DNA of 64,000 nt from assembly GCA_015680685.1 (NCBI GenBank), contig MNCI01036654.1:297911-361910 (forward strand). The letters are read 5' to 3'. This stretch comes from Gnetum montanum. Taxonomy: Eukaryota; Streptophyta; Gnetopsida; Gnetales; Gnetaceae. Made by a program: the position numbers and the translations under genes. Position 1 is the stretch's first letter, and each line of letters opens with the position of its first letter. Below, one piece after another: positions 34,205-45,924 of the stretch. The notes beneath the pieces were generated by a model that ran no database searches, had not been told where the DNA came from, and was given only the letters and a program-made list of their open reading frames with translations.

Positions 34205-36211
34205 ACATCCGTGCTAACCATTACCATGGCCTCTCTGTTTTTCTACCTTTCCGTCTTTCATGTTTTTGATTTTACAAATTTTTGATTTTCAAATTTTTCT
34301 AATTTTACACCATCTTTAGTACCTTTAAACTTTCTTGATTATTCTACACTTTCTTATATATTTTATTTTGTTTTGTTTCTTTTGTTTAAGTGTGATATTT
34401 TCTCATTTTTGTTAATAAATTTATGTTATTATCATAGGACACAGTGTTGTTGTTGCTATTTACTAATGATGATTTGTGCTTAATGTGTGATTTTCAATGT
34501 CCAGTTTCTATTTTTGAATTTTGATGTTTGATGACTTTGACATGGTTTATTTTTCATGGAATAGGCAATGAGTCCATGTCATCCACGTATCTAATGAACT
34601 CTATGATTTTCCTTGTTCTAGGAATTTGAGGTCCCTTTTCATTAAAGAAACTTTTAATTAATCGATGACCTTGGTAGTTCCAGAATTAGGATGATTCAAA
34701 GGTTTGTGAAGGGTGTGACTTCAAGGGGACTCAATACTCTTTATAGTATTCTTTTTGCTTGAGTGCTTGAGTATTTTTCGTGGACTTCTTAGCATTCCAT
34801 ACCACCCAATGAAATGTTGGGAATTCAAAGCACATCCCTTCAACATGAATAAGTATTTACATGATGTGGTTCCCATTTCAAAAAGAAAAGAAGGAAAAAA
34901 CTATAGAAATTCAAAGCACACCCTTTGTACAAATAAAAGGGCTACAAGCACTGGTTATGGGACTTGAACAACATGCACCTATGCTTGACATTCCTCTCTA
35001 AGTAAGGCCCTCTCTCTCACTTTCTACTTGTTCTATCTTCTCTTTGTGGAATAGTGGTTGTTTTGTGAAAGCACTCTCATGTCTCGAGTGGATGGATTGG
35101 TCTTAGAGTGGCGATGCAAAGTCAATGAAAGTGGATGGTTTTTGGTCTAGACTGAGGATGGAACTTCTTGGGTAATTTTAACCACAAATTCGATAAGGAA
35201 CTTCTATGAACTTAATTTGGAACTCCATTCCACCTTCTCTATCATTCATCCATGCCACTGTAACTCACCTCATTGTGAGGTTCTATGTTATGCTCTATGT
35301 CTTAGTCTGATGTGTTGGGATTCGTGAGTGGATTCTTTTAGGTTGGTCTTTAACTTGTCATGATCATTAAATTGACTATGAGGCCCATGGACTGCTTAGT
35401 TGAGGTTATGCAAGGGAAAAAAGGGCATGAGCCTATTATGGGAAGGACCCACTTGCATAGCTCTTGGGTTGATTAGTTAAGGTTTCTTACCTTTGATATC
35501 ACTATAATCCTATCTTTCACATTTTTCATTGTGTAAACTAATTACTCCTTAATCTCTCATTGCATTCGTCCATTAAATTAAATTTTCTCCATTTTCTCAA
35601 ATTTATGAACTTCAATGCCCTCTTCTCATGATTTCATACTATTCTTGGTCTTTTAAGCTTTCATTTGACCCCAATGTCATTGAAAAATTCCTTGTATTTT
35701 GAAAGTTTGACCAAAGTCAATGGTGATCAATAGCTGCGTCAACGAGGCCTCGTCAATGTAGTGTAAAAATGGTATATATACCGCTGCATAGTTAGGACTT
35801 TGTTTTCCAATTTTCTCATAACACAAGGAATTTTTGCAATTTTTTAGAGCCCAAAATCTTCCAGAGCTCATAACTTCCCAATTGTTTATCCAAATCACTC
35901 TATTTTTCGATCCTATGCTTACTGAAGGTAAAATATTTATTGTTGGGGCCACAAACCTTATGGTTTTTGATGAAAAATCGATGAATTTTTTTGGAAATTT
36001 TCCTAACTCCCCAAAAGGGTTAATAACCATAACCACATATAAACATCAACTTTTTCCCAAGTTAACCCTTTCAACAACCTCTGGGATGATTTATTAATGA
36101 TAATACATAAATAAATAATAAGTGGGTTAATTAAATTAGCCATAATTACAATTTAGCTAAGTGTAACTATCCTCAAGATTTAAGGTATCCCAATTGTTTT
36201 AAGGTTACACA
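34205..36211 (+). other. Noncoding region between pol and ORF2 (element B/E)
   Basis: About 2 kb with no coding frame that is kept between copies. Shared blocks: GTGACTTCAAGGGGACT (about 34715), GCTACAAGCACTGGTTATGG (about 34942), CATGAGCCTATTATGGGAAG (about 35427). A promoter-like module lies at 35736-35790. Confidence 0.7.
35736..35790 (+). promoter_or_regulatory. LTR-like promoter module upstream of ORF2 (element B/E)
   Basis: The cassette at 35744-35764 (GAGGCCTCGTCAATGTAGTG...) equals 39345-39365 in the U3 of the same element's 3' LTR at 20 of 21 bases. A TATA (35773-35780) follows after 8 bases (12 in the LTR). The bases after TATA (CCGCTGCAT) resemble those in the LTR (CCAGCAGCAT). 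This lies about 430 bp upstream of the ORF2 start. Promoter function is inferred. Confidence 0.55.
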
Positions 36212-39069
36212 ATGATTGCTAATCCATGGTCTTATTGTGATTACAAATGGCACCCAAACATAAGCATCTGTAGGAAGGAGAACACTCACAACCATGGGAG
36301 AAACAACCTAGAGCTAGAAGGGGCTAGTAAGAATAGGGCCAAAAACTACCAAAGGAAACCCATGCAATGGGACCTCTTTAGGAGGAGCTTGAAGTGGAAT
36401 CTATTCAACAAATTCTAGAGGAGAAAGTGCCTATAGAACAATCTGAATAAGGAGAAGTGCATGGACCTATGCCAAGGCTTGAGGTCACTCTAGCTCTAGC
36501 CTGCCTAGACATCATCAAGTCCTAAGAAATCCAAAGATCAGTTCTTCAAAAAATAAACTTTGGGCCATTTTTGGAGAAAGCTCCAGAGGATGTTAAGACA
36601 TAATTGCAAGCCTCTCCCATGTGGCTAGTCATCACATCCAATGGGGAATGGTATAGGGAGAGGCCTATCTCTTCTAGAGTAGTCGAAGGTCAAGGTCCAT
36701 TATAAAAATCAAGGACATTCAAGCGTCCTGCTCAGTGAAAGCTATTACATAGGCATTGGGGTTGCCAAACATTAGAACACAGTTGGTAGAGATATCAACA
36801 AAAGGTGATCTTGAGGCAAAAATGATATGGATCCAGCGATGCTATGGGGTGGTTCGTAAGGAGTATGGTGCACTCACATTAGCGAAGTGGATTTATTTCA
36901 AGATTGTATCCTATCACCTCAATCCAATGGTGAGGCTAAGCAAGGTGACTACTTTCTCCACCCGAGCATGCACCACTCTAAGTTGGAAATTTCCCATTAA
37001 CCTTCCACAGTTGATCTATTTGGATATTGAGAAGGACTTCAAGGAGAATGAATGTGGAAGGAAGACCCTACCCTTTCTATGCCTCATCAAAAAACTTTGT
37101 AAAAGGATAGGCATTGTTCGCTATATTAATGATACTCTTAGGAATTCTCCTTTGGCCTCATGGGCAGAAATCATGAAAGATAAGACACCAATGACCACTC
37201 AAGAAGAGAAGCTACCATCAAACCCATCCACTCAGGAGACAACACCAGAGGCTTATGTAGTCCTTGAGCATCTACATCAAATCCAAGAATAGCTCTTGAG
37301 CAAACAAGAGCAATAAGTAGAAATGAGTGGGGTAGATCCATCTGTGTATCAGCCAATGATGTATCACTGTAGTTAGCTAGATGGAGAGGGGTGGTCCCAT
37401 TTTCTCTATCCAAAGAATGCAGCTACCTTTGGGGTTGCATCCCAACACTCGAGAGGTGATGATGTCACTAGCAACATGCCATCTATTTCCAAAAATCTTT
37501 GAGAATGCTACCACTTTCTCGGTGTAGTTGGAGCAAGGTGAAGAGGCAACATCAAGGGTAGGAGACAACAACATAAGTGGTTGTTAACTATGTAGTAGAA
37601 GAATTGAATGCACCTATGGCACTTGTACTAAACGTATATGCACTTTAAGATGTGCAGACATCTAGAGGCATGGTTAGCGGGAAATTGAATGCAACCCAAC
37701 ATGAACAGTTGCTAGAACGGCTAGTAGGAACTAGGCAATCAACTCTGAATATCTTTAATCTTCCAAAGAACATCACGATAACTAAATTGAAGCTACTGAA
37801 TGTAAGGATTAGATGCATTATTTTGGAGGGGCAATTAGAAATGACCTAAGAGAAAAATGAACGCTTGGCCGTGAAGGTTGCTAAACTTTATGCTCGACTT
37901 GCAGAACAAGCAATTCTCTGCCTAGCAGTGATAAGAGATGAAGCTATCAAATAATTTCAAGAATGATTTCAAAAGGTTGAGGAGGAAGCAGTAATGGCCA
38001 TCTTCAAATAGTCTATAGTAGAAGCTAAAACGTATTCCATCAAAAAGGACTTGAATCATATGTATCAAGAGAATGAAGCATTGACCATGCAAAATCATCG
38101 CTTGCGAAATGTTGATGCTCAGAGAGATAAAATGCAAGAATTTAGTCATCAATAGCAAGAGTAGCTTGCTAGAGTTAACACTAAATTGAGAAAATTAGTT
38201 GCAAAAAATCCAATCTATCAATGGAGAAGGTATGCACCTTGCGACAAAAGTTTGCCATCGAGATTGCTGCCTGGAAGAATGAAGTCCTTAAATTTGAGAA
38301 AGTAAAGAATCACTATAGGGATCAGGTTGGCTTGGAAAAAGAAGTGAATGAAAAAAAAATTCAGATGGTAAAGGTAAAAATAAATGAAGCCCTTCAAAAA
38401 CTCTAGTAAGGAAGAGAGATGTGGCAACCCATCCTTGATGAAATTGATGCCTACAACAAAGCAAAGATTCACTTTAAGGAGTTGCAAATCGAGGAGATGA
38501 TAAAGTACATAGAGTTGGCCAAGCTTTGTTATGAAAACTTGGCAATGCTGATAGCTAGATAACCATAGTCAAAATTGTAGAAACAAGTGGAAAGTTTGTA
38601 TCTTCTATATGAGGCCAAGTTCAAACACCACAAGGACACCAAGAAAAAGCTTGAGATTTCTAACGCTAAACTTGAAGTTCTCATAGGGTGATTCAAAGAT
38701 CAACAATACATCACTGAGAACCTAGCTAGATGAATGAATAACTAATAGGAGCTAAAGGACATAGTTAGAGCATTTGACATTGAACATAAATAGTTTGCTA
38801 CCTGGTTCGTCAATGCCAAGGAGTTATTTCCAACAATTCCATGTCCTTGGGATGTGCCTATTCCAACCCACATTGGGAAAGCTACGTGGATGATGCATGA
38901 TCCTAGGAGTAAGGTGGAGAAAATGAAAGCACTGCTAGATGCTTTCCACTTGTTGCTTGAAGTTGTAGCAGTAGCATGACAACCACAGCCACCTCAACCA
39001 CTACTAATGCATGAAGCTAGTGAAGGTGCTTCGAAGCCTCAGGAACCACCACCACCTAGGACCATTTGA
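36212..39069 (+). pseudogene. Element B/E ORF2 (about 950 codons, broken)
   Basis: Starts MIANPWSYCDYKWHP at 36212; last codons PPPPRTI then TGA at 39067. Open stretch 36756-37292 (178 codons) has LPNIRTQLVEISTKGD and LPFLCLIKKLCKRIGIV, resembling the Athila-type plant transposon protein domain. A linker with QEKL/QETTPEA follows. From about 37650 to 38980 the product is Lys/Glu/Leu-rich, coiled-coil-like (VAKLYARLAEQ, ENEALTMQNHRLRN). No transmembrane segment is evident. Several frameshifts and stops. Function is unknown; a structural or nuclear role would be a guess. Confidence 0.75.
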
Positions 39070-39316
39070 TATTCTCCAATAAGCTTCATACCATCAAGGA
39101 ATATGTTGTCAAATTTTTAAAGAGTTGTGTCATGGTGTTCAATTTTGTGTCCTGAACACCACCATTTTTATAATGTGTTGATTTGGACACCTAGGTACTC
39201 CATTTTTTATCAAGTCAATCAGTTTGTTTTGTTGAAGAAAATTCAATCAATAATCCCATGCCTTCCCAATTTTGTAAAAGAACTCAAGGATGAGTTTTTA
39301 TTCAGTATTGGGGGTT
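39070..39316 (+). other. Pre-LTR region and distal polypurine tract (element B/E)
   Basis: Shared block CAATAATCCCATGCCTTCCC near 39246; purine tract ATTGGGGGTT at 39307-39316 directly before the LTR. Confidence 0.7.
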
Positions 39317-40167
39317 TGATGAGTTATTGGTTGGTTGTGTTGATGAGGCCTCATCAATGTAGTGTCTGTTTGTCACCTATAAATACCAGCAGCATTTATG
39401 GCAATCTAGATTTTAGTAGCAGTGAAGCTCTTGCATTTTTTGCATTTGAAAGTTAGAATTTGTTTCCTTGAGTGTTCATAGCAAGAGTTATTAAGTGTAT
39501 AGATCTTTATTCAAGAATTATTGTATGTGAGCACGATAGTGTGTGTAGCAATAAAGATGAGCTTTCTAATAAACCTTGTAGCACTTTGGATAGATTAGTT
39601 ATTTTATTCATGCATTTACTATTTTTAATTATTTAATAAATGATTTTAATTAGTTATTAAATATTTTTAAATTATTACATTAATGAGGCAATTAAAAGAG
39701 ATAGAATACACACATAAGTATGACTACTTTGAGCGTAACACGTATTCGCTTGGTAATCCCGATAGCATTATTACTTGGTACATCTAGTAGTGTAGCACTT
39801 GGTTGGCTAGCAGTAGATACATGGGTTCAAGACATGTAAAGAAAGTGGAAATGGATACTTATGTTCGGATTTATTAAATGTTAGTAAATTAGTTAATTTA
39901 GATTAGTTAATCAAATTACTTTTATCTACATTTGAGCACCAACTTATAAAACAAAAAATGATAAAAATTGGATGCCTCAGTTACACTTAACCATACCAAT
40001 GAACATCACAAGTGTAATTGTGAAGATAATGATTGACCTTAAGGCTAGATTCACATCCTAAAGGGTTAGTGCACTAGAAACAATAAAGTCCACGAAATTC
40101 AACTGGATTGCATGTGAACGCTTTATGATTCATATGGTTGGGCATAGGGGTACCTCACCACTCATCA
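39317..40167 (+). repeat. Element B/E 3' LTR
   Basis: 851 bp, TGATGA to TCATCA. One GAGGCCTC cassette (39345-39365), TATAAATA at 39378-39385, AATAAAG near 39550. The following bases are TTGTG, then element C ORF2. Confidence 0.9.
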
Positions 40168-41617
40168 TTGTGCTACACTCATCTTGATGATTTAGGTCTT
40201 GCAAAAATCTAAATGTTTGCCATCAAAAGAAAATTTAATACCAAAGTTGCAAGAATCTTAAGAACTTCTCCAATTCTATCCACCACCATCTTCGTAGTTG
40301 TTTCCTATCCTTTGTATGGCATAATTACTACTGTCGATGCATCCCACTCCTCTAACATCATAGAGAAGGTTGTAGAATTACCTAAAATATTTAGCATTTG
40401 TTCTAACAACGAGGATGCTGCAGCTCTTCTTGTGACAAGGTTCACTTGGATAGTGGTTTAGCTTCTTCTACTACTAGCTTACTCTTTAAGCAACTACTAG
40501 CTTACTCTTTAAGCAACATCATTCAAATGGATCATTATAAGATAATAGTCCATTAATCCTTCACTAGGTGCTTGATATGATGCTTTTAGTTCTTCAATTC
40601 TTGGTTCAACGCCTAATGTCTACTTGGCTAGTGAAGGTGGAAATTCTTCTTAAAGCATTATTGGTGCCTTTTCTTTTATTATTTCTTCCCATGAGATTAT
40701 CATGGATTTTTGGAGTATATCATTGGTGTAGTGGGTGATTCCTTCATTTTTGTAGATTTTTCTAATTAAACATAGGGAGGAGAGTATTTTTCTAATTTTT
40801 TCATTAAACTTGAAGAAATTTTCAATTTTGAGAAATATGAGCTAGGGTAGACTTACAATGAACTAACTACTAAGCATTACACATGTCCTACTAGAGAAGG
40901 ATGTGATTTTACTAGGTTATATTATCAGATTGAGATGCTATGATGATATTTTAAAGTGGATTCTCTTAGCTTGGATGAGTTCTCTATACTCATTATTAAT
41001 TCCATAACACCTCTACATCTACTTATTCTTACTTTTTTTCTACTTGTGTGGATGCTTTTGCAACTTGCTTGCCAATGTTGGGAAGTTCTAGGGCATCAAC
41101 AATGACCTCCATAAAGTAGAAGATGATAATATCTCTAATCTTCATAGTCACATCTCGTTGGTATTTATTTCAAAAAAGATACATTTTACCCAAGTACCAT
41201 TTACCATTGGTTGATATGGTAGGTTATAATGGTGATACCTATAGTTGATCTAAGACCTATTGGGAAGTGAACTCCAAGAAGCTTTAAAGCTTAGTTCCTA
41301 CAAGAAAGAGCTATGGATTTCCTTTATTTTTATCTTATCTATATAAACCTTTGTTAATGTGACTTCTAGGGTTAGCCTAGGTTTAGGAACTTTATCTTGT
41401 TGATACTATCATATCTTTGTAGTGGGAATGTTCTTGATGGATTTCACTTCAAGCTTTTTTATATGGATCCAATCACATTTTTGGCTTCTTATCCTTGTTC
41501 TGGTTATTCATGTCTTTGTTCACATCCTTGTCATGATTATTTTTCCCTTCTTTAAGAAAGATCATCTACCTCTAAAATCTTTTTGATGTCATTTGCAATT
41601 ACATGAATAGTTGATTA
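40168..41617 (-). pseudogene. Element C ORF2, N-terminal part
   Basis: The minus strand aligns with the first half of ORF2 in D, for example 40280-40480 with 24010-24200 in D (TTGTTTCCTATCC... and TTGTCTCCTACCC...). Joining 19523 to 40172 restores the alignment to D without a gap, which places the B/E insertion inside this gene. The start is near 41617. Heavily decayed. Confidence 0.72.
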
Positions 41618-42400
41618 TTAGTTATTAGTTACTATCTATAGTATTGCTACCCATGATTATCCTTGAATTTTGGCTTAAATTCAAAAAATTGTACATTAAC
41701 ACCCCTAAGTGATTATAATCGATCATCCTAGAGGTTATAAGATAGCTAATTATTCTTAGATTATCATTATTTGAATCATTACTAATGCTCAATACCTTAG
41801 TTGTTTAGAATTTAGGATTTTTTGAAGTTTTTGAAATTATAGGTATCTTTTTCCTATGATGTAGTGCTCAACTCTAGGAAGTCACAAGTTTTTGAATAAC
41901 TTTAATTAGGTATCTAGTTCACAAGATACAATTGTTGGTAGGTCTAGGCTATCTAAAACTACAAAAGCTCCTCTTGCAAAATGAGCGAAATGAGTGAAAA
42001 ATAGCTAAGTGTTATGACTATTTATACCATTTTTGTCATGCATTAATATTGATGTATTGCATGGGTGTTTGTCATTGTAGCTTGATGCATCAACATAACA
42101 ATGTTGACTACGATGTAGTGAATAATTTTTTTTGAATCTTTCACTATTTTTTGTGAATTCCTAGGTAAATTTGGAGTCAAATGAAAACCAAACAAAGGGT
42201 TAATAAATGAGGAAATTGTGATTAGGTGTGGATAACAAGTTAGATGGATTGACAAAGCATAAGTTATAATAATTGATTTGTTAACTATTATTTCATGAAA
42301 TATAGAAAAATGAGCATAATGATGATGCAATTAATCAATGGAATTGCACTTGAATAACATGGAAGAGTTAAATAAGTTGGGTCCTTTCCAAAGTATGATT
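41618..42400 (-). other. Element C noncoding region upstream of ORF2
   Basis: Minus-strand counterpart of the noncoding DNA in D and E. It holds a TATA (42019-42026, TATAAATA on minus) preceded by TTGATGCATCAAG and ATTAATGCATG palindromes (about 42035-42115). Its right boundary with the LTR-like block is not sharp. Confidence 0.6.
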
Positions 42401-44275
42401 ATTGCATTAGGATCACTCTGATTTGATTTAATCCTTCAAAAATACTAAAACCATATTGTATGTAAGATAAATAATTTGCTAAAAATCATAAAACTAGCTA
42501 TCTTCTATTAATTTTAAAAGAGGATTATAGAATACAATAGAACCAAAATTTCACAAAACACATACATTCGATGATATTGTAGAGCAAGAGGCTCTACAAT
42601 CATACAAGATTATCCTTAATGCAAGAAATAATCATTTTGATCTCTTCTCTTTTACATAGGGCTGGAGCACAATAGCCGAGATGCACACATGGCTAACCAC
42701 ATACTCTTGTACCCAAAAACATATAACATAGATTAATATTTATCATAAAACTAAGCTAACACTTTAGAAAAATATTTGCCACATTTATCCTGGAGATTCC
42801 CCACTATTTTCCATCTTGAACATGCCATCCTAGAAAGCTTCCCATTTGAACAAGACATCTATAGGTAAAAAAAAGATGTCTTTCTATCAAATTTGGCTTG
42901 TAGGCAAGACTTTTACAAGCTGGGGAAGACATCTACTGGTTAGGATATGGTGTAGGAACAACTCTTCTGATTCCCTTGTGCTTTTCCTACAAGTTGTTTT
43001 TGTAGGTTTTGAGCTTAGAGAAGACTTGGATGTGTGTGTCCAATTTTTGTGTGTGTTTTTATGTTGAATATTTATGATGAAGATTCTTGGATGTTTTAGC
43101 ATGTTTGGAGGTATTTTTGGGTTATTTTGATTAGTTTAGAAGGTTCCAGGATCTACGGGGACTTGTTTGAAAGCATTTGGAGGCTCTCGACATCAAAACA
43201 AGAATTTGTATTTTTGGCACCTTTAGGATAAACTTCTTTGCAAACAGAAAGATGTCTTTTCAAAGACGTCTTTCCTAAAGTGAAGATATCTCCAATCCAT
43301 AGAAGACATCTCCCAAAAATAGTAGACATCTCTCCTGAGAGTAGGGCTTTCATAGAAGACATCTCCCTAGAAAGATAGATTTCTCTCCTAAAGTGAAGAT
43401 TTCTTTCAAAAATAGTAGACATCTCTCCTAAGAACAAAGCTCTCATAGGAGATGTCTACATGAAATAAGAGACGTCTATGCTAGAGAAGAAAAAAAGCTT
43501 TGATGTGGCTTTTCAATTAGAAAACATCCAAAAGACTCCAAATTCATGTGGGAAACATCTAAGGAGGCAAATAGAAAGCTTCCTAGGGTTTTGGACCTAT
43601 ATAATTATGTATTCCTTCATCCATGATGAAGGAGAAGAGCTTGTATGAAAGGAGAACTGGGCAAGAAAGATTGGGTGAGTGCAATAGTTGATTGCAGCTC
43701 CAAGATTAGCTTGTGATTTGTTGATCTATGTGTTCTATTATCATGTATCTTGTGAGTTGAGATCTTAGTCTTGGGTTGTGGAAGAGATTTCTCTTGGTTG
43801 TTTCTTGCATTGAGAACAACCATTGTGTGATTGTAGAGCCTCATGTTGTGCAATATCATTTAAGTGATAGGTTTTTGCTTGTGGGTTGTGTGAACCCTAT
43901 TGTAATCTTCAAATAATTTAATTGAAGATAGCTAGTTTTCTTGTTTTTCTAGCAAATAAATTTGTCTTTACATTATATCTAGATTTAGTGAATTGAAGGT
44001 GATTTAATTGTGGACTGAACCATCTCTAGGATAGATGTATTCTCTCTAGGAAATACATCTTCCATGTTGGACAAGATGTCTCCTAAGTAAATGGAACATC
44101 TCCTATCTTAGCTCATCTCTTCGGCAAGGGATCTCCTCACTACCTAAGAAATCTCTTATCAATGACCAACTCTTAGGCAAGATGTCTCGATTATTTAAGA
44201 TGTTTTCTAAGCTATCAAAATCTTCATTATGCCATGTGTAGGGATGATATGGGGTTGGGAAGGGATGTTTCTACA
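42400..44275. mobile_element. Composite LTR-like block, unresolved
   Basis: The right end, read on minus, begins TGTAGAAACATCCCTTCCC at 44275, directly after a chromovirus integrase and a purine-rich AAAGAGTGGAAGAG, as a 3' LTR should. Yet 43590-44060 reads like a plus-strand LTR core (TATATAATTATG, GTGTGAACCCTATTGTAATC, AATAAATTTG). About 150 bp of it (43890-44020) is repeated in inverted orientation at 42420-42540. The word GATGATAT occurs at 42570-42577 and 44243-44250. This suggests one LTR inserted in another. Many AGACATCT words lie at 42850-43460. Confidence 0.5.
42577..42596. repeat. Short perfect hairpin TTGTAGAGC / GCTCTACAA
   Basis: Nine-base arms around a short spacer at the left edge of the LTR-like block. 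LTR ends of the TGTAGA/TCTACA type would look like this when joined. Confidence 0.6.
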
Positions 44276-44885
44276 CTAGCTCTTCCACTCTTTAAAAAGA
44301 TAACTTAGGTGAAGAAATGAATAGGAGTAGAAGGAATCCCTCACATAACAAGTTTGGTCTCATGAAGTCATAAAGCATCATCAACAGTTTAATCCTTCCA
44401 GTGGACTAAGTACTCATGCCTCCTTACTTCACAAGTGTTGGAGGTTTCTTTCTTAAGGATAATTTCTTTTCTTTCTTGTGAAGACTTGAACTTGTTAATA
44501 GCTTCCTTTAGCTCATTGATGCTACCCCTTAAGGTTTCATCATCTACTAGTTTGTGGTAATGCACAAAATTTACAATATTAAAAATAAAATACATACCCA
44601 CATCATTTGATAAGTCAATTTTAAATGCATTATCATTGATTTTTATCTTTATCTTAAAAGGATCCATCTTCTTGATCTTCAATTTTGAGAATTTTATATC
44701 CCTTGACCTCTTCTTCTTCAAGTGCATCTAAAAAATATTATCAATAATGAAATTAGGTTTCCTTTTATCCTCATTTTTCTTTTGGAATCTTTCTTCAACC
44801 TTCCTCTTTAGATTTTATTTTACTTGAACATGAAGACATGTCATCTCCTTCATAAATTTTTCACTTAATTAAGCCTCTCTATTTT
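44276..44885 (-). pseudogene. Chromovirus integrase C-terminus with chromodomain (fragment)
   Basis: Minus frame 44389-44727 reads LKIKKMDPFKIKIKINDNAF, then KIDLSNDVGMYFIFNIVNFV, the integrase C-terminal module of Ty3/gypsy chromoviruses. It is followed by TCEVRRHEYLVHWKD and, past a stop, VDDA, the chromodomain core. Upstream, HVQVK and KNEDKRK match the stretch before GD.VMLHL. A chromodomain guides integration to certain chromatin marks. The rest of this element is not present to the right. It is a different lineage from the Athila/Tat-like family. Confidence 0.82.
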
Positions 44886-45338
44886 ATTTTAAATGAATTT
44901 AAGATAGTTTTCTCACACGAGCAAAAAACTCATAGACCTACTAACTTATCAAAACCAAGATAAAGCCAATCTGGTGCAATGCCCTTCCTTACAAAAAATA
45001 TGTCTTCTAATCATATGCAAAAGCTAACAACCATCATTGCTCCAACACAAGACATAAAAAAAGAACCTATCATTGTGGAAAGATAGAAAAATCCATGCAT
45101 TACTAATAGTAATAAAGGGTGCAGTTGTGGGCTGGTTGTTCAAAGTGTTAACATAATCCCTATGCCAATCCACAACAAGGTTAAGGAATGAGTGTGTGAG
45201 ATAAACTAAGTCTACACAATAGCCACTAAATCAAAAGACAACCAATGGCTTGAAAATATGAATACAAAACCATTCCAAAAATGCATGGAAACACTCAACT
45301 TAGTTATGAGCTCTTGTCCCACCTATAAGCTTCTGGGT
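44886..45338. other. Unassigned DNA between chromovirus remnant and element F
   Basis: No kept frame or repeat recognised. It may include decayed integrase of either neighbour. Confidence 0.35.
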
Positions 45339-45924
45339 GGGGGAGATGACCCATCATGAATCAAGAACTAATAAGTGCTTTTCACTTTTTTGTTTTACAA
45401 TTTTTTATCATTTTTCTATTTCTTTCAGTAATTTCTAATTCTAAATATGTTTTTTATTTCTTTTTATTTTTATTTTCTTTATAATTTTCTCTTTTCTTGA
45501 GTCATTTGCTTTATGTTTTATGAATGTCTTTTATGTTTTTGTTAATAATATTGCTAGTCATGATGTAAAAGTCAACACTATGTGTTGGGTTTTTGCCTTA
45601 TGCTATTAAGATGATTGGCTATGTAATTGAGTAAAGTAGTGACATCACATCATTCATCCCTCTAGTTTTCAAAATAAAAGGTCTTTATCTTGAAGACAAT
45701 ATGGTTTTTCTTACATGAAAATAAAACTAATTATTGATCATTGTGCCTTAAAGAAAGAGGGAAAGACCAAGTGAAAATGGTAAGGGTGTGACCTTAAGGG
45801 GATATGTTGGGTTCTCTTCTTGACTTCATTCTTGTGGTTTATGACTCCTATAGGAACGTATCATCACTCCTATCATCGACCAATAAACAGGAAACTATGT
45901 CTTTGCATGGTGTGGTTCCCATTA

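Larger units (their letters stand above)
19524..40167 (+). mobile_element. Element B/E: plus-strand family member, interrupted by element D
   Basis: The 5' LTR at 19524-20407 and the 3' LTR at 39317-40167 are read as one insertion because the bases outside them are near-identical (TTTTG at 19519-19523, TTGTG at 40168-40172). The DNA on both sides is the same minus-strand ORF2 of element C, continuous when the insert is removed. The element keeps the primer-binding site, the gag N-terminal half (to 21367), then, after element D, the end of RNase H, integrase, ORF2 and 3' LTR. The gag C-terminal half, protease and RT are missing, so a deletion accompanied or followed the insertion of D. Confidence 0.78.

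Noticed and set aside
36212-39069. ORF2 as a retroviral-type envelope gene
   Set aside because: No signal peptide or membrane segment seen; the composition is coiled-coil-like.
21368-40167. Single foldback element instead of two insertions
   Set aside because: The outer flanks of D and E differ, while the 5' LTR at 19524 and the 3' LTR at 40167 share a target duplication; two insertions fit better.
42043-42330. Minus-strand frame of 95 codons
   Set aside because: Falls in the noncoding region of element C; not kept in D, E or G.
44276-45338. Chromovirus fragment as the integrase of element F
   Set aside because: It is on the minus strand and has a chromodomain, which the integrases of A, D and E lack.
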